Shown here in pieces: positions 49,331-63,054 of a DNA stretch of 64,000 bases (the first letter of the stretch is position 1; every line of letters starts with the position of its first letter). The notes beneath the pieces were generated by a model that worked only from the letters and a program-made list of their open reading frames with translations, searched no databases and had not been told where the DNA came from. Made by a program: the position numbers and the translations under genes. The stretch comes from Cruorifilaria tuberocauda (taxonomy: Eukaryota; Nematoda; Chromadorea; Rhabditida; Onchocercidae), in the NCBI GenBank assembly GCA_013365365.1, contig JABVXU010000050.1:124001-188000 (forward strand), read 5' to 3'.

Positions 49331-52300
49331 TTCTTATCATTTCCTTATCATATTACTAAATAGTCGCAATGGAGTTATTGTTAGATTTTGTAGCAATGAA
49401 GCTGAGAACTAACTTGCAAAATTTCAAATTCGTCTAATCTGTCGATGGATTCAGATAATGAATCGAAGAGATTTCCGATGGCCGATATTACTGGAATGAA
49501 TTGGAGAAAAAATAAAATTGAAAATAGTATAGTCCCAAAGATAATATTCTGAAGTAGAAGAAGCCTTACGAGCGATTGTAAAACTGTGAAAGAAAATATT
49601 TGGAAGGAGAATATTTACAGAAATTGGCTTATTATTAACATGAATAGCTCACTATTAAACAAACGGTAAAATGATTTTTTCTATAACTGATAACCTCGCG
49701 TACTGCTCTGATAAAGGTTTGAGAAACAAAAGATTTAGCAATAATTAACAGAGTTCCGATCAAAATATACAAATGAAATGCTCCATCAGTATTCAGAATC
49801 TATACAGTGAAAGATAAGAATTATAAAGGACTCAATAATATTGTGCAAAATTCTTTTTAATTAATCGGGATAAAAAAGGAATCAATTTCATTTGTATTTA
49901 AACCTATATTTTCTATTCATTCATTGAAAAACAGTGAAAATCATTCGAATTGCTCATTTAAGAAATAAAATCTTAATAAATGAAATATAGAAAATATTGA
50001 AAGAGTAAAGTAAAGTTAAGTTACACCGTACCTCAATGTTTTGCCGATTGTTCTCATGCTTTGTAGTTAATGTTAGAACACATTTTTAAGCTGTAAATCT
50101 TGATAGTTAGTTAATCAAAGCATCAAATGGTTTCAAAAAATAGAAGCTGAGTTACATAGGCCTAAAATAGAAAACTTAGACATGTCATATCGACAGTCAT
50201 GAATTTATGAAGTTAATTTACTGCTTTAACATATAAATGAAATTCCTTATTTAATGAGACTAAGTTTGTATCCTAACAGATAAAATCTTTTCAAAAAGGT
50301 ATTGTTAAGTGATGGAAACAGTTTTTAACATTTGACTCTATTATTAAATTATCTTTCACTAACTAAGCAGTGAATACTTGTTGAGAATGTCTCTAAATAT
50401 TTTCACGATATTTTTCAACAGTCGCTGCAGCTTATAGGGAACATTTTAGTCCAATGATAATCTCGAAAGGATATTGGATTTTAATAGCATGTCATTGCAT
50501 GACAACCTTCTCCTAGCAATGAATATTTATTATAATTTATAAAAGAAAATATCTACGAGCATTTTCTTCGCCTACTTTTGTTGTCCATAATTTTCAATCA
50601 ACTTTATTGTTATTTGTCAGCAACTGATTCTTCCATTCATTTTTTGATATGGTTTATGAGAAAAAAGAAAATTTAGGCAGTATTTATTAGCTCATCTATC
50701 TATCCTTTTTTGAAATATTTTAATAATTAAAAAATGTTTTCCTTATTGTTACATACATTATTATTAGTTCATTTAAATAAAGATAAATTTTATATTCTGC
50801 CGTTTGTTATAATGTATGATATATATATCAAATAAAGTATGCAAATAAAAAAGGAAATTAAAGTGTCATTATCAATTAAAATTTAAATCTCTTAATTGCA
50901 ATTTTGGTTACTCAAATAAAATAGGCATCAAACTGTCGTATTCATATTTCACGCTTCTTTTTTTATTTGCTAATCTTGGCTAATTAAATCGCAATTTTAT
51001 AATCGTATTGATTATTTCATATATTTATTTATCATGAAGGAAATGCGTGATACCGCAGTTTTATCAGTTGTGGTTAAAATATGGAAATAACAATAATGAT
51101 ATTGAGTTATCAATATTTTGTCTTGTTTTGTCTTGGTAAATGATTTCCATACCATTAATTTAAAAGTAATAATAATTGTGTAGTTCCAGTGATAAAAATT
51201 GCTTTGGTATATATTAGTATTAACAATTTTTTCAGTGATAAGAACGAATTTATGCAATTCATTTTGTCATGCTATGTACAAATTTTTCCGAAGTGTTGAC
51301 ACACATTTAATACAGGTAATTATTATACAATACTAAGCAGAATAAAACGACCTATTCCCAGTGTCACATATCAGATCAATAATAAGAATTTGAAATCAAT
51401 TTTCGTTTTTTCTGTTTTTTACTAAAGTAAAGCTAATAAAATGTGTTCATGCCAAATTTTGCACATCAATTAATAATTAAAAAATATCTTAAGTAAAAAA
51501 ATGGAACGATATATGATATTGATTGGTATCGTGCACTTCAATGTAGGATATATTGAAATTGTTGCGTACATCGTTCAGCTAATTAGTGTAAGTAATGTCA
51601 GCTGATGAATAAGAATATACAAGGGACTCCTTCCCACTCAATTATTATTAGTATTGCTGAAATTTTCGCGCATGAACGATTATTAATGGATGATGATGAG
51701 GAGAAAAGCGAAAAATGGAACCCAAATAGAGAGAGAACATTAACTTCTCAAGGATATGTCCTCCTTTCCATCTCATTTCCTTACAAAATCTAAAAACAAC
51801 CTTTTCCACCTGTTCAATGGCTCATGATTCAAATTTTTATCTCCTTTCCACTGCCTGTTGTATTATCACATTCTCATTAAGAGAATAAAACAGTTATCAC
51901 CGATGAATCTATTTAACTGTATCCCAATAAATACTTGTTTAACCTAAAAAATTCCTAATTACGATTGCAAAATAATTAATTGTTCTTTCAAATGATGTTC
52001 GGATGAGAATATTTATCAATATCCATTTAGACCTGAAAGTTTAAAACTTCCTTTTATTTTTCCTTTTTTCTTTTGCAAGATAAACCACTTTAGCTAATCA
52101 GTTGCAAAACAATAACTGTGCCATATTAGTGAATCTATTATGGAACATATTTGTAGCAAATATTTGAAACCGATCAAGAAACAAGTCGTCATCATCTAAC
52201 TTTCCAACATATGCAATGGTTCCGGAATAAAATGTCAGCAATTAATTCTAATGTTGAAATTTTTTAAATAAAAATGTGTGATGAAGAAAACGGTTTCTTT

Positions 52301-55300
52301 CTTTCTTTTTTCATATGAATAGAATAAGATTGTTTAGTTTCACAGAAGACAACAATCAAAAGAAATGAGCTGGCGTCACCTGGAGAATGCTTATCGTCTC
52401 GAAATCTCACAAAAATACGCAACAAAAATAGTCTGAATTGAGAAAAGCTCCGGATTGGCTAATATAAACATCATTTAACGGTCAAGGAAATATTAACACC
52501 GTTCCATCATCAACAATACACTTTAGAAGAAACTTTGAGCGAAAAGCAAAAAAAAACGAAAATGGAATTGACGTATATGGCACCAACTAACTTTCTTTAC
52601 CATTTCTATCCTTGACCACTGAAATTCATAATTCTTACGGTTTTTACGGTTTTTACGGTCTAAGTGCGTTGACTTTCATTCCCTCGAAATATTTCAATTT
52701 CGTATCAATTTATACGTAGTTTTATTAAAAATCAAATCAGCAAGAAGTTTCAATCTTTTCACTTGTGAAACATTTGATATTTTTAGATGTCTTCTTCGTT
52801 ATATCTTAACAAATCTATTGTTTCACTTGAACACCTATTTCTATCGATAAATGAGAGAGGTGTTTCTCGAAATTTCAAATCAAACTATTTTTGAACCATT
52901 TCAAATAAATTACTACAAATTTTTGCTTATGAGTGGTGACAAAAGGAAGAGAGCTAACTGACCAAAGAAGTCGATGTCATTCTGCGTCGTCTTGGACTCT
53001 TGAAAGCTGAATTTTTTCTCGCCATAGAGATACATTTGAGATTCACTTCAAAGAGATACATTGAAGTTGCATTCATTGCATGCAATGTATGGTATGAGAA
53101 TCTGCAAGTGCAAGTTATTTTGTATGCAATAATGCTGATCTTCGTTCACTTTTCAAAAAAAAAATTGGTATATGAAAATTTATTTACTTAAGCATCACCT
53201 TAGGATTACTGCTTTGTTTATTTATTGGCACACCGTCCGCAAACATGCAAATCCTATTGTTCTAACAACAAATATAATGGACATCTTCCTTTCAGAATGG
53301 ACAAATAACCAATACATACAGTAAATATTATTGAGAAAAGACGAAAGAAAGAATATCATTGAATAGACTAGTGAAATTCATGTGAGAATTATAAATGTAG
53401 AAATGATGGGTTCTGTTATGCAAGAAGAGAGGGAAAATGTGTAAGCGAGATTTATGTACATCCACTGGTAACGATCAAGATGATCCATTGGTGTGAGTTG
53501 TGATACGTTGGGATTAATAACGATGAATTAGTATAAGTAATGATGTTAAATGAATGGAGTTAAGAACATAACTTACAGGTGAGTAATTAACATTTTTTCA
53601 ACTTTATTTTGCTGAACTCACGTTCATGAGCAGATATTTTGTCCCTTTTTGTTTTTTTTCGTTGAGACCGTTTTCTTTTTGATGCCTACGCGACCGATCA
53701 TTCGAAAGTACAAACTGAGTTCGTATAAGTGACAAATGTCAACAGATTCCAAAAACTTATGCAGATGTTCACGTATTCTCGTATATAGCTCAGAAATGAA
53801 ACATTCTGTTAGTTCCTTTCCGGTCTAGAAGATTATGATTACTAACTTTAGAGCATATAGGATTCAGAAATTTAGAAGTATTGTATCTTCATCAATGTAG
53901 TAAACAAAATTATTTGTTGTATTGTTTTTTTTACTTCCTAAAACATTAACTATTTATTAATTTCTGATATGACAACGGAGATTTTGATAGTTAATAATTG
54001 GAATTTCATCAAAAAAGAGTAAGAAAATCAATTCGGATATAAATGAGCGAGATAATAATTTGGATGAAGTTATGACAAATTATTTGCTGATGGTTGATAG
54101 GTAACATTATAATGATTAGGGATTGAAAGGTGAAAGGTGATTACATGAAGAGCTCAGCAGGGGGTGGGCCATGAACTACTTATCCTCTTGCCTTCTCCTT
54201 CCTTATTTTATAAATCTGTCCGATACGATTACTCACTAGGACTATTTGCGAGCAACAGAAGCCTATTTAGATATCAGCATGTACAACACTCTCGATTGTA
54301 TATCAAAACCAATTAATAGAAGTTAAAGTTCATAAATAGGAATTATAAAGAGAAAATGATTCATACTCTTATGTAAAATAGTATTAGTTGACGATTTGGA
54401 ATTAGAAATTCTTAAAATCAAACTGTTAAATTATTGATTTGTTTGTAAAATAATTTAAAACGAAAAAAGAATAAGAAATATTGAGGAAAGTAGTAATAAA
54501 TGGAAAATAAAAATAAAATAATCTATTTTTTACTTTTACATAAAAGTAATCAATCTCTTCTGAGTTCAAATAAATAAGACAAAGGTGTGTGGAATTATTT
54601 TAATTCTTATTTTATATTTATCAGATTATAAATATACTTTCTATAACATGCATTATCATAAACATTATAGAAAAAGAGCCAGATTACTGTAGTCCTTGCA
54701 TAATGCAAATTTCCTTTCTGCTTCAATAAAATACATTAGCTAAATATTTTGCATATGTGCAAATATGATCAGATATACAAAGCTAATTTAAACGACAGTA
54801 GATGCAACCACTTCATGAACTCTATCTGTAAAACTTTAAATCAATATTGATCAATTATGGAATTTATGACACATGTACTTTCCACATTTTTAATACTCAG
54901 ATTTGGCGGTGATGATCAGTTCCGGAAATGATTTGAGGCGAGACGAACATGAAATATATATGTATGTGCGTGTTTTTTTGGAATTTATAAGCATAAAAAA
55001 TGTGATAATTTGAAAGAATAATTAATGAATTCGTTGTATTATAATGTATTTCTATTAGAAAAGCATAGACAATTAAAGTAAATTAAAGAGTCATAGTACT
55101 TATCGATCAGATATTCGATCAGTGATAATAATATGAGAAAATTAATTACGAACGTTTTCATTCGTCTTTTCTCTGTATTTTTTTTAAACAGTAATCGATG
55201 CTTACATTATGTTGATGATTAGAAATAATATAATGACAGTACTATCGCCAAGATCAGTACAGTAGAGAGTCATTAATTTTAATGATGACCTCGCTTTTAA

Positions 55301-56701
55301 TTCAGTGAATTCGTCTTCTTCAATGCTTTCCGCTCGATGATTATTTCTTATCAATTCACCATTCTAAGAATATCGTCAAATTTGCTCCTAAATATAAATT
55401 TTCCTATCATCTATCATTTCCAATTTGTGGTGAGAAGATTGAATAGCGGATATCGTAAAACTTTTCAAACAATGATTTCTCTTCATTTTAATTGTATTCT
55501 CTCTATTATTATGGATTGGCAGAAATTACTTCACAATAAAATAGAAAAGAGGATTAATGTACATGTTAACCCCCACTACCTCTGCAATTCCCTTTGACAA
55601 CATGAGATGGAGCAAAATTAAATTCTACCAAAACGATCACTTCTTATGATCTCATTAAAAATATTTTATGGAGGATTCAATCTGCTATGACTACTTGGAA
55701 ACTTCACCGCTTTCTGTCTGATTTTGCTAATAGAATTATGATAGTTGTAATTTTACCGCAACATAGTAATTCAGGAATAGCAATCACTCAAATTTATTCA
55801 AAAACATGATATTTACATCTGCGCCTACGTACTATTTTGTTAAACATGCAGTAGTAATGAAGCTTATGATTTCTTAAAATTTTTTTAGGGAAATGAATAC
55901 AAATAAAATTAAATCGCAGACAACATACACCAATATTTTTTGATAGCAAAATAAATTTATGAATATATTAATATATGCAAAAAATAAGTGAAGATATTTG
56001 ATGTAGAAAAAAGAGCAAATACTTCAAGAGTTCAAGAGTCAAATTAAAGAGTACAGTGTGAATCAATTCCTACTATTCTGATTGAGAAAGCAAAAAAGAG
56101 TTTGAAGTTAAGGAATTACCAATAAATACTTTGTCCGGTTTCAATATCGTATCAAAAAAAAGCATTACAATCAGTACAAGAAAAATTATGACACAAATAC
56201 AAGTTGAGGTAGACGAAGTTAAAGAGGCATTTTAATAAGATTTTATTTTATACATATCCGTAATGCATGAACAAAATAGTTATAGACTTGCTGTCTTTAT
56301 TTCTTTTAGAGTGATAGGTGCCTTAGTGTTTCGATGATTAAAATACAATGATTGCGCGACTAAAAGAACGGTCGCTACAGTATTCCTCAGTTTTAAGGGG
56401 GACTTTTATTTTATTCAATTATTCATTATGATTCGTTTTCAACGCTTCACAATTAATAGTTTTTATCATTTCGTTAGCAAATTGATGAGAAAATAATTAG
56501 ATTTCAATTAGTACAACAAAAAAATTAAAAATTACTGAACCCGAGCTTGCTACTTAAGAGTTGGAATCCGAACTTGTTAACAACTTAGAGAATATTCTGA
56601 GGTGCAAATGCAAAAATGTTCAAACATACAAATAGTATAACAACAAAACAACAAAATATTTTTGTTTCGTACAGCTCCCTAATATTATATTCATCTGCAT
56701 A
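49331..56701. other. Intergenic, about 7.4 kb, no recognised gene
   Basis: Lies between the Islet 5' side and the Headcase 3' end. ORFs are short and of K/N/I/F composition. A three-fold repeat of TTTTTACGG lies around 52634-52659. Distal Islet regulatory elements could be here, but none can be pinpointed from sequence alone. Confidence 0.5.
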
Positions 56702-59700
56702 TTACGTACATATAAGTGACAGGGAACGACAATGTCTACAAACAGGTATACAGCAAGTGGTACTTGATAAAATGTCGTAGGTATACAGTGTTCCCACGAT
56801 TAAAGCTGAACCAAGAAACCATCCACTGTTACCGCAACCAGGACATTTCCACTCAGTGTGCATACATGTGATGCAAATTGCATGCAAATAACCAGTCCTA
56901 TAAAATGAGAACTCTTTTTTCTGTTCCAACTTTGAAAACTGGAGATATGACGTATGTTATCTAGTTATAATATAAACTTCCCGAAATCATTAAAATTTCA
57001 AATAAATTCAGTCAAACAGTGACAGAAGAAATATTTGACAATAAAGAAAGCTGCTGAATTAAATTTCTCGCAACGAAATTTAAATTTGTACAGAATTTAA
57101 TTTAAGAAAAACTTGCTTGGACTCAAATTTCATGGTGATCGCAGCTTTGGAGTGTTGTACTGGCGAAAGAAAGAATGTACCATCAATGAGAGGATATCTA
57201 TCGTAGACAATTAAATTTCGCTCACACAAAACACAAGGTACTGTTCGACAGTTATGCGTTCCAAGAGCACGAAGTACGGAAAGCCTTGTATCATCGCCAC
57301 CTTGTGGACAATCATCTTCCATCTGAAATTCGATCAGTTAAAGCTTTCTAAATTTCCTTTGAATATTACTGATTTTGGCAAATTATATTAACTTTATCGA
57401 GATAAATTCAGTAATCTTATTTATATGAAATAATCAAAGCATTCTAAATCATAATTAAAAAATTAAAACCTATTCAGTAAAGTTGTCATAATCTTGAACA
57501 GTTTTCGCATGAAGCACTTTCCTAACATAACAATTTGAAGAGAGAAAATGAATAAAAATAAAAAAAAAAGACTTAAACCTTTATATGAAAACCGTTTAAG
57601 CGAGCGCGTGGTAATGCTTCCTTAACATATTTCATATCCTTTCGCCTTTCAAAAATTGAACCCGTTTTCCGCACCTATAACAGAAAAGTAATATAAAAAG
57701 GCAGTTAACATCATAAAAGAAATTATACCGATAACCTATCACAAAACATCACTGTAATATCCAACCTGTTTGATGCATCTCGAAAACTTTACCAAGCCAG
57801 TATTTTAACTAACTGGTTTAGTAAAGCTACTGCGATATTCTTTCAAGAAAAAGATAATAGAAATCTGCGTAATTTGGTTAATAACTCTTCTATACAGATA
57901 TACGCCTTTTTTTCGTGTTATCTTACTTATCGAATGCGGAAGTGAGATTGGTAAAAAAGCCAAAGCTCTAACTGCAAGAGATATTATCCGTAACAATATG
58001 TAATCTGAACATTTAGCTTGTTTCACATGACAAACAGAGAGTGTTAACAAAATGAAATTATGAATTTTTGCAAATCATTTCGATTATCAATCTGTAAAAA
58101 AATCCTTAAAGATCATTTGAAATTATTCAAATCTAATATTTTCAATTTCTATTTCATTGGTTTATTATCTGTTTTGGTTCTATAAACATGATATCAATTA
58201 TTTTTTGAATAGACAAATATATTTTCACCTGTTCATCTTCAAAAAAGTTGTATTTTTCGCCATTTTTTTTGGCTAAAGCGCTTGTCAAAGCGGAGCGTAT
58301 TTTCGAATCGTTACCAAAGGAACTTTCCCGTACGACTGTTTTCTTATCACGCGAGTTGACCCGATTTCGAAATTCCGCTTCTGGCGTTTCAAAAGCCTGC
58401 AAATATATCGTTTTTTGAACTAGAATTATAAAATAAACCAAACAATTGAAACATTATGAATTACGAGTGAAACAATATGAACAGCTATCTTAAAAGCATT
58501 TTTCTGAATAGTACTGAAAAAATGTCTACATTATCAAAAGCGTTGATAAAGCAGGTGCATAAAACAATTTCACCTTTATTGAAACTTGCACCATTCCGAC
58601 ATAGACCAGTGAAATCAATCAAGCTGATCTTTCCTTATGACAAATGCTGAATTTGATTCCGTTTCAGCAAGTAAGTTTCACCTCACTTTTGATTTTTAAA
58701 TTTAGTAAAAGAAGCAAATAAACATACATAAGATCTAGATGGAATCTCAAAAGCATAATTGTTTCCTTTCTCTCCACCGATTTTATATATTAATATGAAT
58801 AATAAAATATAAATAGATAAGCATGTCTGGAAGCGTTATCCATTCAACCACTGATCCTTTATCTTTCTCGATTTGATAGCATTTAAGCATAAGCTGTTAT
58901 GCTCGTTCCCTTTTTTTAATGGCACATTTCTTATCAACTTTGGCTTACTCTTATTTTACGCAAGGCTCGATGAAAACATGTTATTCTCAATAAATCGGCA
59001 ACCAAACTAATCAGATAAAAGATAAGTTAAGTATCTCAACAAAATTCATTTCAGTTCAGATTTAACAAAATCAAAATTCCTCTCCATACTTTGCGCTGTT
59101 TATATGTCTGTATGCCTTTTTACTTATTTTACTTATATATTAAGTAGTTGGGATCTGAATCCTCTCTTCTCAAAAAAGCCATCCAAAATCCTTAATTAAA
59201 TTTAAAAATATTCCTGATAAAACTTTTGATAGATTCGAGGAATACACAAATATTTCGACTTTGAATTCCACTAACAATATCTATATATAGAAGCGAAAAA
59301 TCAAACTTGCATGCAAACAACTGAAAAGGAAGTAAGAAATAGATAAATAAACAGGTGGACCGATCATATTAGTTAATTACTTTAATTTTTGTACAATTAT
59401 GAAAAAAAAATGCTTCTTTGTTTATTTATGGCGCCGTGAAATGGTACGAGTTTTTGAATCAGAGAACACTTTGCTTATTAATGGAAATATATGTGTTACT
59501 GTTCTAGAGATGGATTCAAAAATTATTTCGTTCATGACACCAATACGAACAAATTCAGTATATATAAAATACAATATAAATAGCAGAAATTATAATATCG
59601 GTCAATATGTACAGAATTAAATTATTAATCGTTTTCATCCTATCATCATAGAGTATTTGTTCAACTTTTTTATTCAATCTCAAAGTCACTGAAAAAAGTG

Positions 59701-62309
59701 TCATCGGTAGTCTTTCAATTCTCCTCCCATTTAGCCAAATAAAATATGAACATTTTTTATTCTTAATTCAATTAATTTGGAAGAAAGTCATAATCATAGA
59801 GCCATTAGTTTAACAGCTAAACAAATTGATTTTACTTCTGGAAATTTTCATCACCTTTTAGAAAATTATTTCAAAAGAGTGCCTTAAAGAGTGCTTTTTG
59901 TCTAAATAAACAACAAACTGACATTCCAGTTATCATTTCCTCGAGAAAATGCAAATAGACTTTTTTTGTTAATGCTATGAAGTAAAGTACAAACATTTTT
60001 ATTTGCTGCTTCCTCTCCTCCTTCATAACAATAACTTTGGGGAAGTTTGAGTGAAAGGAGAACTTTTTGGAACATTTCACAAACATGAAATGTTTACTCC
60101 AAAAAGCAATTAACAACAAAAATCTTATTGCCCTTTACCAATAACAATATACTTAGTTGTGCAAGTATAAAGAAAAACAGTGGAGTTTTGTTTTCATTCA
60201 AACTTCCCCAAAATTATTGTTATAGAGGAGGAGAGAAAGCAAAATAAAAATGTTTGTACTTTACTTTATAGCAAATAAAAATGTTTGTACTTTACTTTAT
60301 AGCATTAACAAAAAAAAGTCAATTTGATGCCAATTCAAATGGGCTAACAGAATGAAATATTGGCAAAAATGTAAAGAAATTTCTATAATGCCAAAATATG
60401 CAACTTCAATTCCCTACAAAGATGCGGACGTGATAAACGGGAAGTATTGAAGGAAGAAGCATAAAGACATTGGAAAACTGTTTAAACTTCATTTTTTAAT
60501 CTCGAAAAGACAACACTGATTTTGATAACCAAGTAGTCAAAAAAGATGAGAAAGGAGATGAAATTGAAGAAATTCATGAATAAAGTAATGGAATTGAAAA
60601 TAATAATACTTCTCTGTTTAAAAAAACTTGATTAAAATCAAAAACTAACCATAACCTTTCCTGACCACCCCAGATATATTAGAACTGATCTTAACTTCCT
60701 GATACGCCCGTAAAAACGGGAGCGGACGTAGATCGATTTGTCTCTAATGAGCTGTGCCGGTTTCGAATTCCTTTTTTTCTGAAATTTTAATAAATTGCAA
60801 AATTTATTCATGTGACAACAATAATTAAAAAACAACGAAATACTCAAAATATTTCATAAACACGTCATATTCTAGTGATAAGAAATTACTAACACAAACA
60901 GCCGGGAAACAACCGGATGAACATAATCGGAATCAATTAATGAAAAATTCTTCTAACAAGAAAATGTTGTTAGTGCAAATATTCAAAGCAAAATAGTATG
61001 GAGCTTGCAAAAATTTTCAAACTCTCTTCCTCAGCTGCACAACATTTGACCAGTGATTGTCCAGTGAAAGGGAATACTCCTTCCCGGAAACTGCTATTTA
61101 AATCAAAGCGCCGTTTTCGGAGAATTACTGCGGTTAGCCGAATTAGTTAAAGGAGTGAATCACATGGCCGGGGAAACTACATTAAAATACTAGCCTCGGT
61201 TTCCATTCCCAGGCAACATGAAAACTGAGGACACACAGATGCACACATGCACACAATCACAGACACACGCGTACACACACACACCGCTTATTAATCAAAA
61301 CAAGATGGAGAAAAGGGAAATTTGAAATGGAAAAAATAGTATAGAGATGGTAGCATCGTGCCTCGCAGGCTGTAAATAAAATGCAGCGTGAGGAAGGTGG
61401 GAATGAAGGATGACTACCTGATACACCCCTTGTCAGGCCTATTTATCAGTTCTCCTGGGTAAGTCGATGGAGGATGGGTAAGTGGTTGGCTGGGTGGGTA
61501 GTTGAGAGGCGGGTTGAGAATATCAAAACACCGCTTCAATTTCTATCGCTGAAAAAATACTTACGCATACACATACATACATGCAGACACACACACACGC
61601 AGACAGACATGCACACTACACACATAAACATACATACATGTGATTACATCAGGGTGGCAGGAGAGAAATAGTAAACATGATGGGTCAGAGGAGGATCAAT
61701 AGCAACGCACTACTCCAGATGTTACTGTTTACAAAGTTCACAAGCTATCAGTGCTAACAGTGCAGACGACCCTTCGCTTTTGGACGCTTTTAAATTTTAA
61801 ACTAATTGGAAGCAGTTAATTCAAGTGATCATCTTTCTCCTCTTCTATCTCTGATTAGTATATCACTGATGATGACAGGTAGATTTGAAGTATATTGAAG
61901 AGCTTGGATACATATATTTCACGTGAGATGTTTGAATCAATGTTGGGAATGTAATAACACCCTAATTGTTAATTTTCTGTCAGATGGATATAATAAATTA
62001 CTGCTAAGATTAGTGGATTTGAAACAACAAAGTAATCATTAATGATTTTGCAGGAGTTATACTGCTGTGATATGAATTGATAACCGAAGAAATAAACTAT
62101 CAAAATCCATCCATGGCTACAGAACAATGTTGTTAATCACAAGGAGTACGTGACAATATATATGCTTACAGACTCATATCCACAACTGATAAGAAAAATG
62201 AGGAATGGAAATTGGTGTTACAATTTTGGTAGCTTCCCGGCATATTTTCTGAAGTTTCCTTGTCTCTTCTTCTTACCTGCTGGTCCTTTTCGTTTGCAAA
62301 CTTAATCAT
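56702..62309 (-). CDS. HECA: Headcase (HECA) homologue, apparently C-terminal domain only
   Basis: Exons 58396-58229, 57674-57579, 57322-57113 and 56920-56702 are well supported; a first exon 62309-62277 (MIKFANEKDQQ, donor CAG|GTAAGA) fits in phase and would give 241 residues. Headcase proteins restrain growth and proliferation in imaginal and stem cells. Matches to human HECA: ALPRARLNGFHIKMEDD, VPCVLCERNLIVYDRYPLID, GTFFLSPVQH, YLHAICITC, CPGCGNSGWFLGS and IVGTLYTYDILSSTTCC, with the Cys pairs conserved. The N-terminal zinc-binding HECA domain (CNNEHC..MHLQCFYEWE type) was not found. The stop comes soon after CRHC, so the last 40 or so residues of the family are missing or lie in an unseen exon. 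The donor of the 57113 exon is weak. Confidence 0.85.
59958..60320. repeat. Large imperfect inverted repeat with internal tandem duplication
   Basis: The arm at 59958-60056 is complementary to the arm at 60192-60320, with a loop of about 135 bp. Shared blocks include GACTTTTTTTGTTAATGCTAT, AGTAAAGTACAAACATTTTT and CCTCC..ATAACAATAA. The right arm has a unit of about 31 bp (ATAAAAATGTTTGTACTTTA core) duplicated in tandem at about 60239-60301. Probably a fold-back or MITE-like insertion that later diverged. Confidence 0.85.
61202..61640. repeat. Degenerate CA-rich tracts
   Basis: Two interrupted CA/CAGA/CATA-rich stretches at about 61230-61285 and 61560-61640 flank a GC-richer, G-rich plus-strand segment. 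Low-complexity sequence; the plus-strand frame at 61474-61671 ending in His/Thr repeats reflects this and is not a gene. Confidence 0.7.
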
Positions 62310-63054
62310 CAGTTCTTCGGTTTCATAAATTTAAACGAATACTGATAGATATGTTGACACTCAAACATCATTCACTCGCTATCTCAGCTTAAAATCTCCC
62401 ACAATCCTTTTTAGGCAATAGATTTATCTCACGAAAAATTTCTGCCTGATTAGGAGGAAAATTTATTATACAATGATATTAAATAAATAGTTTGTCAAAT
62501 ATTGCATAGATATATACACATATGTAAACATCACAAATAATTTTGTTGCAAAAAATTTGTAACAGATGCGGGGCTTGACTCAGCCCTAGTGATCTGCAAC
62601 TATTGCTCTAAATTTTACCTTTATCGTATCTTGTCCTGTTTCACTTTTTAACTTTTCTAATGTATTAGTTCTTAGAAAAAAAGAATGGAAATATATTCTG
62701 CTAAAATTATGCAATGTTTTTATTGCAAATGGAGTGAAACTTTGTCAAATTAATTTGAATTTAAATAACTTTCGCAGGCTTATATAAAGTACAATAATTC
62801 TAAATTCTAGACATGCTTTTTTTTTGTAGAAATTTAGGCTTATTGATGAAAAAATAAGTGGTTAGTGGATACAATTCAGATTTCCTATTTGCACTTGCGT
62901 AAGATATATCAGTAACTTTAAAAATAGCAATGAAACGAAACAAAGAACTTTAATGAAGTCGATGAACGGCACATAGTCATAAAATACCGTGTAGGAAATC
63001 TGTTTTAAATCATGACGGTACAGCATTAGCTTAAAGAAATGAAAAAACACTTCT

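Larger units (their letters stand above)
58397..62276 (-). other. Headcase first intron (if first exon is right)
   Basis: 3.9 kb holding the large inverted repeat at 59958-60320 and two CA-rich tracts at about 61200-61290 and 61560-61640. Minus ORF 60638-60847 (..KPAQLIRDKSIYVRSRFYG..) has no splice context and is not called. Confidence 0.45.

Noticed and set aside
60638..60847. Minus ORF with KPAQLIRDKSIYVRSRFYG and, on the other strand, a tRNA-like GGTTTCGAATTCC
   Set aside because: The B-box-like stretch has extra bases and no matching A-box or acceptor stem; the ORF has no coding context.
62395..62455. Minus-strand stretch reading AEIFREINLLPKKDCGRF after an AATCAG acceptor
   Set aside because: Ends at once in a stop with no usable donor in frame, so it does not connect to the Headcase or SYAP1 exons.
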